A stretch of 64,000 nt of DNA, from the NCBI RefSeq assembly GCF_002368075.1, contig NZ_AP018314.1, positions 656,271 through 720,270 on the forward strand, in the 5' to 3' direction. This stretch comes from Sphaerospermopsis kisseleviana NIES-73. Lineage in GTDB: Bacteria; Cyanobacteriota; Cyanobacteriia; Cyanobacteriales; Nostocaceae. Within the stretch, counting starts at the first letter, position 1, and every line of letters begins with the position of its first letter. The position numbers were made by a program, and so were the translations under genes. The notes under the pieces were generated by a model. The model was not told the origin of the DNA and did no database searches. It worked only from the letters and a program-made list of their open reading frames with translations. This document shows positions 1 through 7,097 of the stretch, in pieces.

Positions 1-140
1 CATGCTTTAATTCCTGCTGTACCAGCTTTTAATAAATTTATCGCTCTTTCTGTGGTCATTTTCAGATCAGGACTACTTGATATTTGATTTTCACCACCAA
101 GCACAGCATCATACTCTAGAGGTTGTTGGGGATTATTCAT
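1..140 (-). CDS. N-terminal fragment of a protein with the cyanobacterial EYDAVLGG leader
   Basis: An open frame runs leftward from an ATG at 140-138 to the window edge without a stop (46 complete codons). It begins MNNPQQPLEYDAVLGGENQ. I have seen this leader at the start of various cyanobacterial repeat proteins (HEAT-like or pentapeptide-type), where the rest of the protein sets the function. The visible part ends in a likely amphipathic helix (RAINLLKAGTAGIKA). The body lies outside the window, so no function can be given. The leader match is from memory; the open frame is direct. Confidence 0.6.
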   Translation of the reverse strand, partial: MNNPQQPLEYDAVLGGENQISSSPDLKMTTERAINLLKAGTAGIKA

Positions 141-225
141 GATTAGTTAATAGTTAGTTTCATGTATGTTGCGTTAAATGTAGCATATTTAGGTAATTTG
201 GTTATTTGTTTACATAATTTTAATA

Positions 226-694
226 TTGTCAGAATCAGGATGTCCAGGATTTGAGGATGTACAGGATGTGATTGGATGATTATTTGTTGTGTGATGAATG
301 TTGTGGTTGTCAGAATCAGGATGTCCAGGATTTGAGGATGTACAGGATGTGATTGTTTAATTATTGGTTAGGTTTTGATGATTGTGATAGGGAAAGGTAA
401 ATATTTATTAAGTGTGATGTAAGAATCAATACATAAACAACAGTGATTAACCATCAAATAATCATCCTGTTAATCCTCTAATCCTGGTTATCCTGATTCA
501 GACAAAAGGTTAATTTTTATGAAATTACTGTAATAATCAATACATCATTCACGTCTAGTAATTATCAAATAATCATCCTGTTAATCCTCTAATCCTGGTT
601 ATCCTGATTCAGACAAAATATTAAGTTAATACTCATTAACCATCAAAGAATCATCCTGTTAATCCTTAAATTCTGGTTATCCTGATTCAGACAA
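226..694. repeat. Cluster of five ~45-bp interspersed repeats
   Basis: Five copies of one dispersed repeat sit at 226-274 and 308-353 (forward) and 461-505, 572-616 and 650-694 (reverse). The core reads TCAGAATCAGGATGTCCAGG and continues with AT-rich GGAT-spaced words to about 45 bp. Further copies lie at 1439, 2101, 2171, 2659, 14118, 39620, 44379, 45282, 61583 and 61667. The family is intergenic, variable at a few positions and not obviously palindromic. It is typical of short dispersed repeats in Nostocales; no function is visible. There is no gene in 141-757. Confidence 0.85.
362..434 (+). repeat. Segment duplicated at 2560-2632
   Basis: The stretch from TTGGTTAGGTTTTGATGATT through AGGGAAAGGTAAATATTTAT to AATCAATACATA recurs almost unchanged at 2560-2632. 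In both places it is followed within about 30-110 bp by a copy of the 45-bp repeat. It therefore looks like a larger duplicated block that brackets the first two toxin-antitoxin pairs. Confidence 0.7.
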
Positions 695-757
695 TATGTT
701 ACAATCGGAATAGAGGTAAAAGCAAAAATTCCGTAATTAAATTGATCAGAAAAGACA

Positions 758-1018
758 ATGCAACAAATTAATTTTGATGCTCGTGTAGATGAAAATGGTT
801 GTTTATATCTGAAACTTCCCCCAAATTTTGCCGGGATGGAAATAACAGGAAAACTTTTATATCAAGTTCATCCTATTTCCTTACCCAATCACAAAGAGAA
901 TAAAATTGATATTAATCTTGTTCGGAGTATTTGTCATCAGATTAGAAATTTACCAGTTCTTGATAGCAGAACTCCTGATGAAATCATCGGTTATAACGAG
1001 TTTGGAATCCCAGAATAA
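758..1018 (+). CDS. Putative type II antitoxin (VapB-like, partner of PIN toxin)
   Basis: An 86-residue protein whose TAA stop overlaps the ATG of the next gene by one base (TAATG), the usual toxin-antitoxin coupling. The N-terminus (RVDENGCLYLKLPPNF) looks like an AbrB-type beta DNA-binding segment. The C-terminus (LDSRTPDEIIGYNEFGIPE) matches the tail of many cyanobacterial antitoxins that plug PIN toxins. It should neutralise the toxin and repress the operon through DNA binding. The role is inferred mainly from pairing and this tail. A 45-bp repeat lies just upstream. Confidence 0.75.
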   Translation: MQQINFDARVDENGCLYLKLPPNFAGMEITGKLLYQVHPISLPNHKENKIDINLVRSICHQIRNLPVLDSRTPDEIIGYNEFGIPE

Positions 1019-1410
1019 TGGTTATTGATACTTCTGCTATTATGGCAATTATTTATGCTGAACCTGAAGAATTGATATTTATTGAACTTATTAACAAAAG
1101 TGCAGAATGTTTACTTTCTTCTCCAGGTTATGTAGAAGCATCCATTGTTTTAGGTACTAAACATGGTCAGCAAGGTGTAGAAAATCTTAACTTATTAATT
1201 GCAGCATTGTCTATAACTATTGTACCTTTTACTGTAGAACAGGCACAATTAGCAAGTGCAGCATTTTTGAAATTTGGTAAAGGCCGTCATCCCGCAAAAC
1301 TGAATATGGGAGATTGCTTTTCTTATGCTTTAGCAAAATCTAACAATCAACCTTTATTATTTAAAGGTAATGATTTCATTCACACCGATATTGAGCAAGT
1401 TAATTATTAA
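1018..1410 (+). CDS. vapC: PIN-domain toxin, VapC family
   Basis: A 130-residue PIN-domain ribonuclease. The acidic metal-binding residues are visible: D4 in VIDTSAI, E40 in YVEASIVL, D99 in NMGDCFSYALA and D119 in KGNDF. The length is normal for VapC. These toxins cleave tRNA or rRNA when the labile antitoxin is degraded. It is translationally coupled to the upstream antitoxin. A 45-bp repeat follows the stop. All catalytic positions are present, so it should be active; the RNA target cannot be read from sequence. Confidence 0.88.
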   Translation: MVIDTSAIMAIIYAEPEELIFIELINKSAECLLSSPGYVEASIVLGTKHGQQGVENLNLLIAALSITIVPFTVEQAQLASAAFLKFGKGRHPAKLNMGDCFSYALAKSNNQPLLFKGNDFIHTDIEQVNY

Positions 1411-1438
1411 TTGATGCTATATTTGATGTAGAAAATAA

Positions 1439-1482
1439 TCATCCTGTTAATCCTTTAATCCTGGTTATCCTGATTCAAACAA
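1439..1482 (-). repeat. 45-bp interspersed repeat copy
   Basis: Copy of the family described at 226-694, lying between the first and second toxin-antitoxin pairs. Confidence 0.8.
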
Positions 1483-1523
1483 TATGTTACAATTTGAATT
1501 AAGAGAAACAGGAGCATAAAACT

Positions 1524-1721
1524 ATGCCATTAATCAAAATACCAAAACATTATCTTGTATCTCAAGATGAAGATTCAATTACAGTAGATGTACCAGAATC
1601 AATGTTATCATATTGGCAAAAAGACTATGAAAAAATTAGTAAAGCTAAAGGTATTTTAAAACATAAAAAATCAGCTATGTTAGCTCATTTAGATCATCTG
1701 CGTCAGGAGTGGGATAAATGA
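1524..1721 (+). CDS. Putative antitoxin of second PIN module
   Basis: A 65-residue, charged, mostly helical protein (MPLIKIPKHYLVSQDEDSIT at the start) whose stop overlaps the next gene's start as ATGA (1718-1721). An AGGAG-type ribosome site (ACAGGAGCATAAAACT) precedes the ATG. I do not recognise the DNA-binding family. Size, overlap and the PIN gene downstream make antitoxin the natural reading. The C-terminal basic helix (GILKHKKSAMLAHLDHLRQE) would be the toxin-binding part. Confidence 0.68.
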   Translation: MPLIKIPKHYLVSQDEDSITVDVPESMLSYWQKDYEKISKAKGILKHKKSAMLAHLDHLRQEWDK

Positions 1722-2101
1722 GATATCTTTATGATACAAATATTGTTATCTACTATTTAGCTGATGATATAATAGCTGATTCATGGTTTGCAGAAGAATT
1801 TGTTAATGTACACGAAATTCTACTTTCACCGATTATCCGCATTGAATTACTGAGTTTTACTGGCTTATCAAAAGAGGAGGAACAGTCTATTGAAAATTTA
1901 CTATCTCAGTTTAACACAGTTCCATTATCACAAGAGATTGAAAATAAAACCATCCAATTAAAGCGAAATTACAAAATTAAACTTCCTGATGCAATTATCG
2001 CTGCTACAGCAATAAATCAAAACGCTATTTTAGTAACAAGAAATATTAGTGATTTTCAGGCAATTACAGAATTAAAAATAGTAAATCCTTTTGCTAATTG
2101 A
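1718..2101 (+). CDS. PIN-domain toxin, type II TA system
   Basis: A 127-residue PIN ribonuclease with D6 (LYDTNIV), E43 (IRIELLSF), D91 (KLPDAIIAATA) and D112 (NISDF), the full acidic set. It is coupled to its antitoxin by a 4-base overlap. The LPDAIIAATA motif is typical of the VapC branch common in cyanobacteria. Its stop codon lies at the edge of a partial 45-bp repeat that begins at about 2101, so the repeat has inserted or been copied right against the coding end. Confidence 0.88.
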   Translation: MRYLYDTNIVIYYLADDIIADSWFAEEFVNVHEILLSPIIRIELLSFTGLSKEEEQSIENLLSQFNTVPLSQEIENKTIQLKRNYKIKLPDAIIAATAINQNAILVTRNISDFQAITELKIVNPFAN

Positions 2102-2215
2102 TTAATCCTATAATCCTGGTTATCCTGATTCTGACAAAATATTAAGTTAATAGTCATTAACCATCAAATAATCATCCTGTAAATCCTCTAATCCTGGTTA
2201 TCCTGATTCAGACAA
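2101..2215 (-). repeat. Two 45-bp repeat copies (first partial)
   Basis: A partial copy at 2101-2137 and a full one at 2171-2215, both in reverse orientation, directly after the second toxin gene. A further fragment (AGTCCTGATTCAGACAAAT) follows near 2252-2271. Confidence 0.75.
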
Positions 2216-2285
2216 AAAAATTCTAACTTTTTGACTTTTGACTTCCCGAAGGTAGTCCTGATTCAGACAAATAGAAACTTGACGA

Positions 2286-2456
2286 AATTGAAAATATAGC
2301 CTAATATAAAAATATAGGATGCAGCAGACATGATTTAGGCGTTGAAAGATAGTCTAAACATGACATCCCGTTACCTGTATGGTCGAGGAATTCCGGTAAA
2401 GACGTTCTGAATACCAAAAATTGATTTTTGGCGAAGACTCCTCAAGGAGTCTTTGT
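2286..2456 (+). ncRNA. Possible small RNA ending in tandem hairpins
   Basis: This gene-free stretch has higher complexity than its surroundings. It ends in two adjacent perfect hairpins: CCAAAAA/TTTTTGG around TTGA (2414-2431) and AAGACTCC/GGAGTCTT around TCAA (2434-2453), followed by a short T-containing run. Upstream, TTACC/GGTAA encloses a GGAATTCC palindrome (about 2368-2398). No open frame covers it. The second hairpin could equally be a simple terminator. I do not recognise the family. Confidence 0.35.
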
Positions 2457-2559
2457 TACTTAAGGACTGGGTAATTTTTTATTGTTTAATAAGTTTTTGG
2501 CTATTACAAAAAAGCGAACTTTTTTTATTTTACCTATACCATCATATTTAGGGTAGGCG

Positions 2560-2632
2560 CATTGGTTAGGTTTTGATGATTGTTACAGGGAAAGGTAAAT
2601 ATTTATTAAGTGTGATGTAATAATCAATACAT
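2560..2632 (+). repeat. Second copy of the 362-434 segment
   Basis: Near-identical to 362-434 with a few substitutions, and followed by a 45-bp repeat at 2659-2703. Confidence 0.7.
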
Positions 2633-2658
2633 AATTTACGTCTAGTAATCATCAAATA

Positions 2659-2703
2659 ATCATCCTGTTAATCCTATAATCCTGGGTATCCTGATTCTGA
2701 CAG
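2659..2703 (-). repeat. 45-bp interspersed repeat copy
   Basis: Copy of the family described at 226-694, just upstream of the third toxin-antitoxin pair. Confidence 0.8.
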
Positions 2704-2768
2704 TTGACAGATTATAATTAAAATACAGTACAATATTGCCTATAACCTAGTAAATAAAATAGATAATT

Positions 2769-3011
2769 ATGAATGTACAACTTGTTGACTCGCTTGTAGA
2801 AATTGTTTCCAAATTAACTCCCGAAGAAAAACAACTTTTCCAAGAAAGGCTGAGTTATCAGGATTTCAACAAACAACCTAAAAAGCCTTTAACCTCTGAA
2901 GAAAGATTAAAACTTTGGCAAGAGTGGATAGAAAAAGCTCCTAAAAGTTCTGTTAATCTTTCTGATGAAGCACTACGTCGAGAAAACATTTATGATGATC
3001 GAGGAAGATGA
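2769..3011 (+). CDS. Putative antitoxin of third PIN module
   Basis: An 80-residue hydrophilic, helical protein (VDSLVEIVSKLTPEEKQLFQ; later RLKLWQEWIEKAPKSS). The LTPEEKQ helix and the C-terminal RRENIYDDRGR tail are common in cyanobacterial antitoxins paired with PIN toxins. The stop overlaps the next start as ATGA (3008-3011). No DNA-binding fold is obvious to me, so the call rests on size, pairing and general resemblance. Confidence 0.75.
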   Translation: MNVQLVDSLVEIVSKLTPEEKQLFQERLSYQDFNKQPKKPLTSEERLKLWQEWIEKAPKSSVNLSDEALRRENIYDDRGR

Positions 3012-3454
3012 GTAGTTACTTATTAGATACCAATATTCTGTTACGTTCAAGAGATATCACATCTCCTGATTTCCATCTAGTTGATAACACAATTAAATAT
3101 TTAATATCTAATAATCATCAATGTTTTATTACCCCTCAAGTAATCATTGAATTTTGGGTTGTTGCTACTCGTCCTGTCAATGTTAATGGCTTAGGATGGA
3201 CTGTAGAACAAACAACTCAAGCAGTACAAATGTTAATAAGTCAATTTGATTTACTAGCAGAAACACCAGATGTATTTTCTATTTGGTTGAACTTAGTAAC
3301 AACATATAATATTTCTGGTAAACGAACTCATGATATACACATATTAGCAGTGATGATTGCTCATAATATCAGCCATATTTTAACTTTAAATCCCAAAGAT
3401 TTTATAGATGTTCCTGAAATTACAATTATTCATCCTCAAAATATTAATAGCTAA
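3008..3454 (+). CDS. PIN-domain toxin, type II TA system
   Basis: A 148-residue PIN protein with D7 (YLLDTNILL), E48 (VIIEFW), D109 (RTHDIHILAVMIAH) and D131 (LNPKDF), so the acidic pocket is intact. The ILTLNPKDF end is characteristic of the subgroup often annotated as type II VapC. It is coupled to the antitoxin by a 4-base overlap. This is the third intact PIN module in 2.7 kb, and the three toxins are clearly different in sequence rather than recent copies. Confidence 0.87.
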   Translation: MSSYLLDTNILLRSRDITSPDFHLVDNTIKYLISNNHQCFITPQVIIEFWVVATRPVNVNGLGWTVEQTTQAVQMLISQFDLLAETPDVFSIWLNLVTTYNISGKRTHDIHILAVMIAHNISHILTLNPKDFIDVPEITIIHPQNINS

Positions 3455-3506
3455 GAATATAGCATATTATAGTTAATAGTCATTTGTTAATCCCATAATC
3501 CTGGTT

Positions 3507-3557
3507 GTTATAGATTTGGGACAAGGAGAAGCAGAAGTATTAGCATTAGGATTACCT
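3507..3557 (+). pseudogene. Remnant of a fourth PIN-type toxin (DUF3368-like)
   Basis: In frame, this reads VIDLGQGEAEVLALGLP, which resembles the L-x-x-GEAEAIALA motif in the middle of DUF3368/PIN toxins. It starts inside a degenerate 45-bp repeat (3484-3510) and ends against the modD terminus, with no start and no remainder. It is best seen as a toxin gene mostly deleted between the repeat and modD. Short, so moderate confidence. Confidence 0.4.
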
Positions 3558-4400
3558 CCGTTTCATCTTCGCCCCAATATCAGCAGGTTTACCAAAATAC
3601 GGGTAACTCGTCACCAAAATATCTACCCCTGTGCTGGCATAATTCCTGACATTTTCTAAATTAATTCCACCTGCTGCTGCTAATTTTAAACCTGGATATT
3701 TCTGCTTTAATTCTGTAACCAAACTACCTAGTTCTACAGTAGGAATTTTATCAAATTGAATTAAATCAACTCCTGCTTCAGCCACCATCCAAGCATCGGT
3801 TTCTGTTTCCACTTCAATAGCAATTTTTTGTTCTGGAAATCGTTTTCTCATTTGGTTGATACGTTCACTTATTTCTGCAATACTATCTATAAATAGTAGG
3901 TGTTGTTTAAAAATCAAAACTGTTTCTGATAGTCCTAAACGGTGGGGAGTAGCACCACCAGCTAAAATTGCTTTCATGGAAATAATTCTTGTACCAGGAA
4001 AGCATTTGCGAGTGGTGACAACTGCCACATCAGAATTTACATTTTTAGCAGCATCAACTAATTCTTTTGCACGGGTAGCAATACCAGAAGCGTATTCCAT
4101 TAAATTTAACGCTACTCTCCAACCAATATGTAAAGCTTCCGCACAACCACTAGCTTTGAGAATTAATTGCTGTGCTGTTAAACAAGTTCCACTTTCTAGT
4201 AAATATTCAACTTTTGCACCACATTTTTCAAATACTCTTGCTGCTTCTTCTGTTGCACAAATAGTCATGGTGTGACGGGTAGAAAATTCAATTTCTCCTA
4301 ATTCTTTACCTATATTTAATCCATAGGTAGTTAAATCGAGAAATGGGACATCTTCTGCAATTAATTGTGCTATTTCTTCGTCAGAAAAGAACATTCTCAT
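3552..4400 (-). CDS. modD: ModD, nicotinate-nucleotide pyrophosphorylase-like molybdenum utilisation protein
   Basis: A 282-residue protein of the NadC (quinolinate phosphoribosyltransferase) fold. Features that favour ModD over NadC are the start (SDEEIAQLIAEDVPFLDLTT) and the central block TTRKCFPGTRIISMKAILAG followed by GGATPHRLGLSETVLIFKQH. NadC proper has a KTTPG/GG-HR-L-D version of that block. The C-terminus carries the phosphate-binding AAAGGINLENV. ModD genes usually travel with molybdate transport, but none is adjacent here. The exact substrate is unknown in the family. The gene overlaps the toxin remnant at its 3' end. Confidence 0.85.
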   Translation of the reverse strand: MRMFFSDEEIAQLIAEDVPFLDLTTYGLNIGKELGEIEFSTRHTMTICATEEAARVFEKCGAKVEYLLESGTCLTAQQLILKASGCAEALHIGWRVALNLMEYASGIATRAKELVDAAKNVNSDVAVVTTRKCFPGTRIISMKAILAGGATPHRLGLSETVLIFKQHLLFIDSIAEISERINQMRKRFPEQKIAIEVETETDAWMVAEAGVDLIQFDKIPTVELGSLVTELKQKYPGLKLAAAGGINLENVRNYASTGVDILVTSYPYFGKPADIGAKMKRR

Positions 4401-4860
4401 ATCAGATCCGTTGGAATAGTTATATTATCTGTGAGGGTAGTCAAAAGGCAAGAGGCAAGAGTGAAGAGGAGAAAGTTGATTATCAGTAATTAACTGGACT
4501 TGATATCATTTATTTTGTCCGTTGGAATAGGGAACATATCTGTTTGAGGGGGGAACAGGCTTACAAGGGTAGGTTTTTTACATTGTCGTGAGGGCAAGAC
4601 TTGGGGGACAAGGAAGGACAGTGGACAAGGGAGGAAAACAGTACAAAATCATCTTCTCTTGGTAACAAAAAGACCATTGTGCTGATAAAATCTTCCTTGT
4701 CTACTTTCCACCCTTGTCTTCCAGGTCCTGCCTCAACAGATAATATTAAAAACCTACCCCTGTGAGAATGGGGAGATAGGGAGGTAAATAACCCAATCAC
4801 CAATCACTATCATAGACTGTTGCCCCTAGTTGAATTGCGATCGCAATTACATCTTTATTA

Positions 4861-5136
4861 CTGCTATATAAAACCTAGACAAAACTAGACTTTACTTTCT
4901 ACTTCAACGGGAGCATGGGAGCAGTTATCCCTCAGTAGACTTTCACGCCTTAGCCAGACGCGATCGTGTTCCAATTAAGTTTCTGAAAAAGACTACCACC
5001 ATCATTGCTTGGTTTTCGCGTCGGCAATAGTCTCAATTCAATACTTGATATCACCGTATTATATATCAAGTAGTTGATTTTTTCCTAAAAATATATTGAT
5101 TTTTGTCAATATAAGTATAGTTTTGTCTATGAAATT
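4861..5136 (+). mobile_element. 276-bp structured repeat element, copy 1
   Basis: Near-identical to 57634-57909 (reverse; two differences seen over the inner 254 bp) and clearly homologous to 30311-30586. Near its ends lie inverted 12-mers, TAGACAAAACTA (4876) and TAGTTTTGTCTA (5118-5129). Inside are nested stems: TCTACT/AGTAGA enclosing GGGA/TCCC, ATTGC/GCAAT, TACTTGATA/TATCAAGTA and TATATTGA/TCAATATA. There is no conserved reading frame. It may be a non-autonomous transposon, a structured RNA, or both. The family is unknown to me. Confidence 0.75.
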
Positions 5137-5170
5137 GTCAACTTAGGACTTGCTCTCCCCATGAACGCAG
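5137..5170 (-). pseudogene. C-terminal remnant of the small membrane protein seen at 30582-30761
   Basis: On the minus strand the sequence next to the element reads RASPKLTIS-stop, matching the last residues (ERASPKLTI) of the small protein encoded beside element copy 2. The rest of that gene is absent here, so this is a tail carried along with the element or left after deletion. Confidence 0.45.
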
Positions 5171-5256
5171 AGACAATTACTCAGCTACTGGTGATTTTGT
5201 TGAGGCTGGTAATAGACATCTCTGGTAATGAAATGTGCATAACCTGAAACCCATTC

Positions 5257-5284
5257 GTAGGGACAATTCATGAATTGTCCCTAC
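5257..5284. repeat. 28-bp perfect palindrome
   Basis: GTAGGGACAATTCA is followed directly by its reverse complement. A sister palindrome at 7028-7055 has GT in place of AC in the left arm and the matching change in the right arm. It would form a cruciform or RNA hairpin. This is a common dispersed cyanobacterial palindrome with no assigned function. Confidence 0.75.
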
Positions 5285-5537
5285 ATTGATTTTCAGAGAG
5301 GTTTAATGGGTAATGTTCCTCTCTAACCAGCAATTGATCTTATTTATACACCAAACTACTATATAGTAGTACAGTAATTTATTTAGTCTGAGAGTGTGGA
5401 ATACTCTACCACAAACATCGGTTAGCACAACTGGGGAACATTTGACAATTTTGAAAACAATCTGTTACATTTATTTACATAAAGCAATAAAAGTTAAGAC
5501 ACAAAAGTTAAGACACAATAAAAACACGAGGTTAAAG

Positions 5538-5765
5538 ATGACTATCTTAATTGCATTATTAGTTGTAGGTTGGGTTGCTGCTTCTGTGATTGGTTCTTTG
5601 GCTTACTTCATGGGTGAACAAAGCAAGCCTATCCATGAACGGAACTGGCGTTCTGAGTCTTTTGCACAGTTGGCTAAGTCTATTACTGGGATGGAAATTG
5701 ATTACAGCGATCGCACTCCTGCCTATGCGATGGATGCTTATGCCAGTCGCACTCTACCCCAATAG
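5538..5765 (+). CDS. Small one-helix membrane protein, Psb35-like
   Basis: A 75-residue protein starting MTILIALLVVGWVAASVIGS, giving one transmembrane helix (about residues 2-25), then a polar tail GEQSKPIHERNWRSESFAQL that repeats in flavour the conserved HERNW-SESF motif I associate with Psb35 (Ssl2148 type), a thylakoid protein linked to CP47 and high-light proteins. A longer in-frame start at 5394 exists, but the extra residues are not membrane-like or conserved-looking, so ATG 5538 is chosen. The Psb35 identity is from memory and is not certain. Confidence 0.6.
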   Translation: MTILIALLVVGWVAASVIGSLAYFMGEQSKPIHERNWRSESFAQLAKSITGMEIDYSDRTPAYAMDAYASRTLPQ

Positions 5766-5796
5766 TAGTACATAACGCTTAATCAAATGCCCATAG

Positions 5797-5825
5797 ATCC
5801 CTGTCTTCTTCAAGAAGTCGGGGAT
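5797..5825 (+). terminator. Terminator-like hairpin
   Basis: ATCCCTGTCTTCTT and AAGAAGTCGGGGAT pair around a single C with one mismatch and one G-T pair, about 30 bp after the small membrane protein gene. It belongs to the same family as the hairpins at 6937 and 14790. There is only a weak T-run, so it may be a repeat rather than a dedicated terminator. Confidence 0.5.
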
Positions 5826-6036
5826 TTGAATATTCAACGGTTTTCTTTTCCAATAGAAATTACTGCCAAAGTAGCAAGAAAGATTCTGATTTTGTTGTTA
5901 GTATTCATTGTCGGAATTATCGGCTGATCAATTCAGGGCTTCCCCTATTATTTACCCTGGAAACATCGGTAGTTAATGTGGTTATTAGTCTAATTCATGA
6001 CTATAAATACGCATCAAAAAATCAGGAGTATTTGCT

Positions 6037-6399
6037 ATGATGATGATGATGACTGAATCCATGACTACGGAAATGCAAACTTGCATGAATGCTTGCATGG
6101 AATGTCATAAAATATGCTTGGAAACCATGACTTACTGCATGAGCAAAGGTGGTAGGTACATGGATATGGGCATGATGAGCATAATGCGTGACTGCTCTGA
6201 AATGTGCATGATGTGTACAAATATGATGATGAGTGGTTCTGAATTTATGGAACGCACTTGTATGCTGTGTGCGGAAATGTGCGATCGCTGTGCTGCTGCC
6301 TGTGAAACCATTAGCGATGACAGCAAAATGAGAGATTGCGCCGCAGCTTGTCGTAGATGTGCGGAAACTTGCCGATCAATGCAAATGGCGCGTGCTTAA
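6037..6399 (+). CDS. Four-helix-bundle Cys/Met-rich protein (DUF326, copper-storage Csp-like)
   Basis: A 120-residue protein with about 16 Cys and many Met. The Cys residues are spaced as C-x3-C-x2-C-x3-C (CMNACMECHKIC, CSEMCMMC, CMLCAEMCDRCAAAC, CAAACRRCAETC), the pattern of Csp proteins that fill a four-helix bundle with Cu(I). There is no signal peptide, so it should be cytosolic (Csp3 type). The start is the first of several ATGs, after AGGAG at 6023. The Met run at the N-terminus is unusual and could add copper ligands or mark a start further in. Confidence 0.85.
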   Translation: MMMMMTESMTTEMQTCMNACMECHKICLETMTYCMSKGGRYMDMGMMSIMRDCSEMCMMCTNMMMSGSEFMERTCMLCAEMCDRCAAACETISDDSKMRDCAAACRRCAETCRSMQMARA

Positions 6400-6555
6400 T
6401 TTGAATAACTAGCAGATTAACTATTATCAATTTATCTGCAACCTATTTAAGCGCTCAGGCTGTGGTGGTTTGGGCGCTGATCAATTGAAAATTGACAATT
6501 GATAATTGTTTCATTCAAGGTTTAATATTATTACCATAAATTGTCTGATTTGTCA

Positions 6556-6693
6556 ATGCCCCTATTTCTCACCCGCAAACAACAGCAGGGAATTTTGGTA
6601 AATCTCGTGTCAGGATTTTTTGATAAATTTTTGATTTTTTGGGTTATTTCTTTTTTGGCTATCCCTGAAGCGTTTATCAGTCAAGGCTTGTGA
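6556..6693 (+). CDS. Possible small hydrophobic protein
   Basis: A 45-codon frame with ATG and TGA encodes MPLFLTRKQQQGILVNLVSG followed by a hydrophobic run (FLIFWVISFLAI), as in a single-span membrane peptide. There is no clear ribosome site and I know no family. It could be chance in AT-rich DNA. The rest of 6400-6936 has nothing else I can support. Confidence 0.25.
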   Translation: MPLFLTRKQQQGILVNLVSGFFDKFLIFWVISFLAIPEAFISQGL

Positions 6694-6936
6694 ACTTGTG
6701 CTAAAAGATACATCTTAAAAATAGGCACAATAGGACAATTTACAAATTCTCTTAAATCATAGCAGATGGCTGAAAGTATTGCAAGCTCGTTAATAAATAA
6801 AAATAATTCTCAATTAAATCTTAAGAAAATATAAAGGGAGAATTTGGAAACTTATATATTTTAAAACTGTTTCTAGATTTAGATAAGATTTAATTATTAG
6901 AAAACACTCAATAGCGATCGCTGTTTACCTACCGAT

Positions 6937-6969
6937 AGATCCCCGACTTCTCTAAGAAGTCGGGGATCT
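6937..6969. repeat. Perfect 15-bp hairpin
   Basis: AGATCCCCGACTTCT pairs with AGAAGTCGGGGATCT around CTA. It is the cleanest copy of a hairpin family also seen, degenerate, at 5797 and 14790. It may act as a bidirectional terminator between the convergent 6037 and cnfR transcripts. Confidence 0.6.
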
Positions 6970-6988
6970 GGGTATTAGTTACTTAAAT

Positions 6989-7096
6989 AGGACTTATGCA
7001 AGATTGGACTAAAAACCTAATTCTTACGTAGGGGTAATTCATGAATTACCCCTACTTTAAATTACCCCTACTTTCGTTCTGTTTTGCATAAGTCCT
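6989..7096. mobile_element. 108-bp MITE-like inverted repeat at the cnfR 3' end
   Basis: Outer inverted repeats AGGACTTATGCA (6989-7000) and TGCATAAGTCCT (7085-7096) enclose the 28-bp palindrome GTAGGGGTAATTCA plus its complement (7028-7055) and a further half copy. The element stops one base before the cnfR stop codon. There is no coding capacity. The GGACTTA-GCA ends resemble those of small cyanobacterial MITEs I have seen. Confidence 0.65.
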
Positions 7097-7097
7097 G

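Noticed and set aside
226..2703. CRISPR array
   Set aside because: The repeats are irregularly spaced, occur in both orientations, are imperfect and have no cas genes nearby.
3856..4275. 139-codon frame on the plus strand inside modD
   Set aside because: Antisense shadow of a well-supported gene.
4561..4803. 80-codon open frame on the minus strand
   Set aside because: No ribosome site, odd composition, no domain-like pattern; it lies in a low-complexity gap next to the mobile element.
4861..5136. Protein-coding reading of the 276-bp element
   Set aside because: One copy has an open stretch (LLQREHGSSYPSV), but the diverged copy shifts frame just after it, so conservation is of DNA or RNA, not protein.
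5394..5537. N-terminal extension of the small Psb35-like protein
   Set aside because: The added residues are not conserved-looking and would bury the membrane helix start; ATG 5538 is better.
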